A stretch of DNA of 11,175 bases. Source: an uncultured Candidatus Competibacteraceae bacterium. GTDB taxonomy: Bacteria; Pseudomonadota; Gammaproteobacteria; Competibacterales; Competibacteraceae. Both the position numbers and the translations under genes were made by a program. Location of the stretch: assembly GCA_937960715.1 (NCBI GenBank), contig CALGOO010000272.1, positions 1-11,175 on the forward strand, in the 5' to 3' direction. Positions 5,740 to 11,175 of this stretch are shown here, one piece after another. Position 1 is the stretch's first letter; the number at the start of each line of letters is the position of its first letter. Under the pieces are notes generated by a model. The model was not told the DNA's origin. It made no database searches and was given only the letters and a program-made list of their open reading frames with translations.

Positions 5740-6924
5740 TCAGCGCGCGACCACCCGCTGAATCCGCTCCAACGCCTTGACAAGGTTCGCCATGCTGGTG
5801 GCGAACGAGATGCGGACGCAGCCTTCCGCGCCGAAGGCCGAACCTGGCACCAGGGCCACGCCGACCTCGGTCAGCAACAGTTCCGCGAAGGCGAGGTCGT
5901 TGGCCAAGCCCAGCCGCTCGATCACTTTCCGAAAGCTGGGGAAGATGTAGAACGTCCCGTCCGCTGGCGCCACCTCGACGCCGGGCATCGCTTTCAGCGC
6001 GGCATGGACATAAGCGTGCCGCTCCCTGAATGCCTCGTTCATCACCGCGATGCAGGACTGATCGCCGTTCAGCCCCGCTTCGGCCGCCACCTGGGAAATC
6101 GAAGTGGGGTTGGACGTACTTTGCGACTGGATGTTGGTCATCGCCTCGATCAAATCCTTCGGACCGCCGCAATAACCAATCCGCCAGCCGGTCATCGAAT
6201 AGGCCTTGGAGACGCCGTTCAGCACGATGGTCCGGTCGTACAGGTCGGGGCAGACGTTGAGGATGTTATGGAATTTCTCCTCGGTCCACAGGATGTGTTC
6301 GTAGATGTCGTCGGTGGCGATGTAGACCTGGGGATGCCGACGCAACACCTCGCCCAGGGCGGTCAGTTCGGCGGCGCTGTAGGCCACCCCGGTCGGGTTG
6401 GAGGGACTGTTGATCACCACCAGCTTGGTGCGGGGGGTGATGGCCGCTTCCAGTTGCGCCGGCGTGATCTTGAATCGCCGGTCGATACCCGCCTCGACGA
6501 TCGCCGGCACGCCGTCGGCCAGCAACACCATGTCGGGATAGGAGACCCAGTACGGCGCGGGGATGATCACCTCGTCGCCACGGGTCAACAGTGCCTGGGC
6601 CAGGTTGTAGAAGCTCTGCTTGCCGCCGCAAGAGACGAGAATCTGCTTCGGTTCGTAGCTCAGGCCGTTGTCGCGCTGAAACTTGGCGATGATCGCCTTC
6701 TTCAGGCTGGCCGTGCCGTCCACCGGGGTGTACTTGGTGAACCCGGCGTTGATCGCCTGGATCGCCGCCGCCTTGATGAAATCAGGCGTATCGAAATCCG
6801 GTTCGCCCGCGCCCAGCCCGACCACATCCTGGCCGGCGGCCTTCAATGCATTGGCCTTGGCGGTCACCGCCAGGGTGGGAGAAGGCTTGATGCGCTGGAC
6901 ACGTTCGGAAAGAGGGGTACTCAC
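5740..6924 (-). CDS. aspC: Pyridoxal-phosphate aspartate aminotransferase, class I, subgroup Ib
   Basis: This cytoplasmic enzyme moves an amino group between aspartate and 2-oxoglutarate; several members of the subgroup also use prephenate. The 394-residue length is usual. Fold-type I landmarks are G-x-G-EPDFDTP (38-47), SPSNPTG (173-179, Asn176 near the cofactor), DDIYEH (205-210), SKAYSMTGWRIGY with PLP-binding Lys240 (239-251), and Arg371 in RISFATS for the substrate carboxylate. The start is GTG 6924, giving MSTPLSERVQRIKPSPT; AGGAG (complement of 6930-6934) sits 5 nt upstream. The same frame stays open on the minus strand far into the uvrB region, but only from here is it family-like. 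The gene is divergent from uvrB and is followed by the tRNA-Asn promoter. Specificity for aspartate rather than prephenate cannot be settled by eye. Confidence 0.93.
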   Translation of the reverse strand: MSTPLSERVQRIKPSPTLAVTAKANALKAAGQDVVGLGAGEPDFDTPDFIKAAAIQAINAGFTKYTPVDGTASLKKAIIAKFQRDNGLSYEPKQILVSCGGKQSFYNLAQALLTRGDEVIIPAPYWVSYPDMVLLADGVPAIVEAGIDRRFKITPAQLEAAITPRTKLVVINSPSNPTGVAYSAAELTALGEVLRRHPQVYIATDDIYEHILWTEEKFHNILNVCPDLYDRTIVLNGVSKAYSMTGWRIGYCGGPKDLIEAMTNIQSQSTSNPTSISQVAAEAGLNGDQSCIAVMNEAFRERHAYVHAALKAMPGVEVAPADGTFYIFPSFRKVIERLGLANDLAFAELLLTEVGVALVPGSAFGAEGCVRISFATSMANLVKALERIQRVVAR

Positions 6925-6977
6925 GGGGGCTCCTGGATGCTGAAGGGTTTGAACACAAAGACTAAGCGTGGTGTCGG

Positions 6978-7005
6978 ATAATACTGGAAATTTTCCCCTG
7001 GCCAA
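6978..7005 (-). promoter_or_regulatory. Candidate sigma70 promoter for the aminotransferase, overlapping a possible uvrB -10
   Basis: On the minus strand TTGGCC (complement of 7000-7005) and TATTAT (complement of 6978-6983) are 16 bp apart, an acceptable -35/-10 pair about 55 bp before the GTG start. On the plus strand GATAAT (6977-6982) could be a -10 for uvrB, with no good -35. No clear LexA box is seen in this 87-bp gap. Confidence 0.35.
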
Positions 7006-7011
7006 ACTCCC

Positions 7012-9051
<2,040 letters not shown>

Positions 9052-9174
9052 ACGGCATCGTTTTGAAGCGAGAGTCCGCGGTTGCGGGGTTGAGTGGACC
9101 GATTTCGACCCGGGCAACTTGCACAGCCATGGAATTTTTCTACGCTAAATCCTATCCAGTGGGCTGATTTTTCC

Positions 9175-9180
9175 AGGAGA
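9175..9180 (+). promoter_or_regulatory. Strong ribosome binding site for the alpha-amylase
   Basis: AGGAGA lies 4 nt before ATG 9185 and fixes the start codon. The 133-bp gap after uvrB otherwise shows TTGCAC at 9119-9124 as a weak -35 candidate without a good -10, and no T-tailed hairpin after uvrB. Confidence 0.75.
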
Positions 9181-9184
9181 AACC

Positions 9185-10660
9185 ATGACCGAGCTGAACG
9201 GCGTAATGATGCAGTACTTCCACTGGTATTCCCCGGACGATGGCAGCCTTTGGAGTGAAGTCGCCGAACGGGCCTCGACGCTGGCCCAGGCCGGATTCAC
9301 CGCCCTGTGGCTGCCGCCCGCCTACAAGGGCATCGGGGGTAGCCGCGATGTCGGCTATGGGGTCTACGATCTCTACGATCTCGGCGAATTCGAGCAAAAA
9401 GGCTCCATTCGCACCAAGTACGGCGCCCGCCAGCAATACCTCCAGGCCATCGCCGCGCTGCGCGCCGCTGGTCTTCAGGTCTATGCCGACGCCGTGCTCA
9501 ACCATCGCATCGGCGGCGACGCCACGGAAACGACTCGGGCCACGCCGTTCCTCCAGGACGATCGAGTGCATCCACGGGGAGGACTCCGGGAAGTCGAGGT
9601 GTATACCCATTTCCACTTTCCGGGTCGACGGGGCCAATACTCGCCGTTCGAGTGGCGCTGGTGGCATTTCGACGCCGTCGATTACGACGCCAGGACCCAG
9701 GAACGGGGCATGATTTACCTGTTCGAGGGCAAGCAGTTCGACGATCAAGTTTCCCTGGAGAGAGGCAATTTTGCCTATCTGATGGGCTGCGATCTCGATT
9801 TTCAGCACGAGGAGGTGCGCGCCGAACTGATCCGTTGGGGGAAATGGTATCTCGACACCACCGGCGTGGACGGCTTTCGGCTCGACGCGATCAAGCACAT
9901 CGCGGCCTGGTTTTTTCCGACCTGGCTGGACGAGATGGCGGAACATGCCAGCAGGGAGCTATTCGCCGTCGGCGAGTACTGGTCCCCCGACGTCAACGCC
10001 TTGCATTTGTACTTGAATCGACTGGGACCCCGGATGTCCCTGTTCGACGTGGCGCTGCATTACAACTTTCACATGGCCAGCCGCATGGGCGGCAATTACG
10101 ACATGCGGCGCATCCTGGACAACACGCTCATGCAGCAGCGGCCGTACCAGGCCGTGACCTTCGTGGAAAACCACGATTCGCAACCGCTGCAAGCCCTGGA
10201 GTCGGTGGTCGAGCCCTGGTTCAAGCCCTTGGCCTACGCCATGATCCTGTTGCGGCGGGAAGGCTATCCCTGCGTGTTTCACGCCGACTATTACGGCGCG
10301 GAGTACGAGGACAAGGGCCGGGACGGCAAGTCCTACCGGATCGTGCTGCCTTCCCACCGCGCGCTGATCGACAAGCTGCTTCACGCTCGCCGCCACTATG
10401 CCCACGGTTCCCAGTACGACTATTTCGACCACTGGAACCGAGTCGGCTGGACCCGCCTGGGCAACGACGAATTCCCCAAGGCCATGGCGGTGCTCCTCAG
10501 CGACGGACCCGGCGGCGGGAAATGGATGGAAGTTCGCAAACCCAACGCCCGGTTCGTGGACCTCACCGAACAAATCAGGGAGCCGGTTTACACCAACGAC
10601 GCCGGCTGGGGCGAATTTCACTGCCAGGGCGGTTCGGTGTCGGTGTGGATCGAGGCATAG
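9185..10660 (+). CDS. Cytoplasmic alpha-amylase, GH13 (subfamily 5-like)
   Basis: This 491-residue enzyme hydrolyses alpha-1,4 bonds in starch, glycogen or maltodextrins. The conserved GH13 regions are in order: DAVLNH (102-107), GFRLDAIKH with nucleophile Asp234, AVGEYW with acid/base Glu264, and FVENHDSQP with transition-state stabiliser Asp331. The N-terminus NGVMMQYFHWYSPDDG and the SRDVGYGVYDLYDLGEFEQKG segment are those of the ~490-residue liquefying/cytoplasmic amylases. No signal peptide is present, so it should act inside the cell, probably on stored glycogen or imported maltodextrins. A C-terminal domain C ends in GSVSVWIEA. The start is set by AGGAGA 4 nt upstream. It follows uvrB without a functional link and converges on the TPR gene 18 bp away. 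No other glycogen gene is present. Confidence 0.95.
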   Translation: MTELNGVMMQYFHWYSPDDGSLWSEVAERASTLAQAGFTALWLPPAYKGIGGSRDVGYGVYDLYDLGEFEQKGSIRTKYGARQQYLQAIAALRAAGLQVYADAVLNHRIGGDATETTRATPFLQDDRVHPRGGLREVEVYTHFHFPGRRGQYSPFEWRWWHFDAVDYDARTQERGMIYLFEGKQFDDQVSLERGNFAYLMGCDLDFQHEEVRAELIRWGKWYLDTTGVDGFRLDAIKHIAAWFFPTWLDEMAEHASRELFAVGEYWSPDVNALHLYLNRLGPRMSLFDVALHYNFHMASRMGGNYDMRRILDNTLMQQRPYQAVTFVENHDSQPLQALESVVEPWFKPLAYAMILLRREGYPCVFHADYYGAEYEDKGRDGKSYRIVLPSHRALIDKLLHARRHYAHGSQYDYFDHWNRVGWTRLGNDEFPKAMAVLLSDGPGGGKWMEVRKPNARFVDLTEQIREPVYTNDAGWGEFHCQGGSVSVWIEA

Positions 10661-10678
10661 CGGTGTGCAAAACGCCTC

Positions 10679-11175
10679 TTAACCTTGAACCATCCGGATG
10701 ATCTCGGCGATTTGCTGGGCTTCGGGAAGCCTCAGCCGTTGCGCGTCTTGCAGGGCCAAGTTTAAGAGTTCCAACGCCTTTTCGCGGTCTCCCGTCGCGC
10801 CGCGTTTCAGGTAAATGATTCCGAGGTTGGCACGAAAAATGAGAACATCCCGCACCGATCCGAGTCGCTGGCACACCGGCAGCACCGCTTCCTGGTAAAT
10901 CCGCAGCGCTTCGTCCAGCTCGCCCCGATCCTGCAACACGTCGGCGATCTGCCCCAGCGTCACCGCCCGCGAGCGCACGTCCCCCAGCCGCTCGTAGACC
11001 GGCAGTTCTTCCTCCCGGTAAATCCGCAGCGCTTCGTCCAGCTCCCCCCGCGCCTGCAACACGTCGGCGATCTTCCCCTGCGTCACCGCCCGCGCCCGCA
11101 CGTCCCCCAGCCGCTCGTACACCGGCAGTTCTTCCTCCCGGTAAATCCGCAGCGCTTCGTCCAGCTCCCCCCGCG
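10679..11175 (-). CDS. Tetratricopeptide-repeat protein, C-terminal part (5' end outside the window)
   Basis: The frame is open to the right edge and ends at TAA 10679-10681; about 164 residues are visible. They consist of ~41-residue TPR-like units of the form V-Y-E-R-L-G-D-V-R…A-V-T…G-x-IADVLQ…RGELDEALRIY. The last unit is more divergent (NLGIIYLKRGATGDREKALE) and a helical cap ends in IIRMVQG. Such arrays form right-handed superhelices that bind proteins; they often sit at the C-terminus of large signalling or STAND-type ATPase proteins, but the N-terminal domain is not visible, so no role is assigned. The GTG at 11122 is only an internal valine in this repeat, not a likely start. Adjacent DNA repeats are almost identical. 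Confidence 0.85.
   Translation of the reverse strand, partial: RGELDEALRIYREEELPVYERLGDVRARAVTQGKIADVLQARGELDEALRIYREEELPVYERLGDVRSRAVTLGQIADVLQDRGELDEALRIYQEAVLPVCQRLGSVRDVLIFRANLGIIYLKRGATGDREKALELLNLALQDAQRLRLPEAQQIAEIIRMVQG
10870..11175 (-). repeat. Tandem 123-bp repeats within the TPR gene
   Basis: The period is 123 bp (41 codons). Of the 60 bases at 11116-11175, all but one match 10993-11052, and 11053-11115 differs from 10930-10992 at about four positions. The next copy toward the stop (from 10870) is clearly more diverged. The gradient suggests recent internal duplication or conversion toward the 5' side, with more copies likely beyond the window edge. Confidence 0.85.

Noticed and set aside
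6949..6982. TTGAAC and GATAAT as a uvrB promoter
   Set aside because: The spacing is 22 bp, too long for a sigma70 promoter; only the GATAAT is kept as a weak possibility.
10679..11175. The regular repeats at the right end as a CRISPR array
   Set aside because: The 123-bp period encodes 41-residue TPR units in an open frame; there are no unique spacers.

Overview
The window is GC-rich (roughly 60-65 %) bacterial DNA. The housekeeping genes look gammaproteobacterial: a UvrB of ordinary proteobacterial length, a subgroup Ib aspartate aminotransferase, a cytoplasmic alpha-amylase and a tRNA-Asn with encoded CCA. The PD-(D/E)XK fragment at the left edge and the TPR protein at the right edge resemble families I associate with Competibacter-like and Thiotrichales/Chromatiales-like Gammaproteobacteria. 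That placement is an impression, not a demonstrated assignment.

The left half (1 to about 5570) is accessory and eroded. It holds: the 3' remnant of a PD-(D/E)XK nuclease-like gene with a one-base frameshift; two overlapping paralogous lipoprotein genes (513-1561, +); two copies of a 19-bp direct repeat; the 3' end of an IS982-family transposase gene (-); a 72-bp sequence with the organisation of an integron attC recombination site (1903-1974); and a broken EcoEI-like type I restriction-modification operon (hsdR then hsdM, both -). hsdR carries three frameshifts and hsdM one. hsdM stops at the attC core box, so its C-terminus and any hsdS are missing from the window.

The right half (about 5570 to 11175) is intact. 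tRNA-Asn (-) has a near-consensus sigma70 promoter and a perfect 13-bp bidirectional terminator. Next come an aspartate-type aminotransferase gene (-), uvrB (+) transcribed divergently from it, a cytoplasmic GH13 alpha-amylase gene (+), and, convergent with it, the 3' part of a TPR-repeat gene (-) that runs off the window.

The restriction genes would have formed one operon whose product cleaves unmodified DNA, but as sequenced they cannot make full-length HsdR or HsdM. The core genes have unrelated roles: amino-acid synthesis, nucleotide excision repair and alpha-glucan breakdown. I see no convincing complete new multi-gene system. The most unusual lead is the attC-like site whose crossover point coincides with the truncation of hsdM, next to an IS remnant and a pair of uncharacterised lipoproteins.
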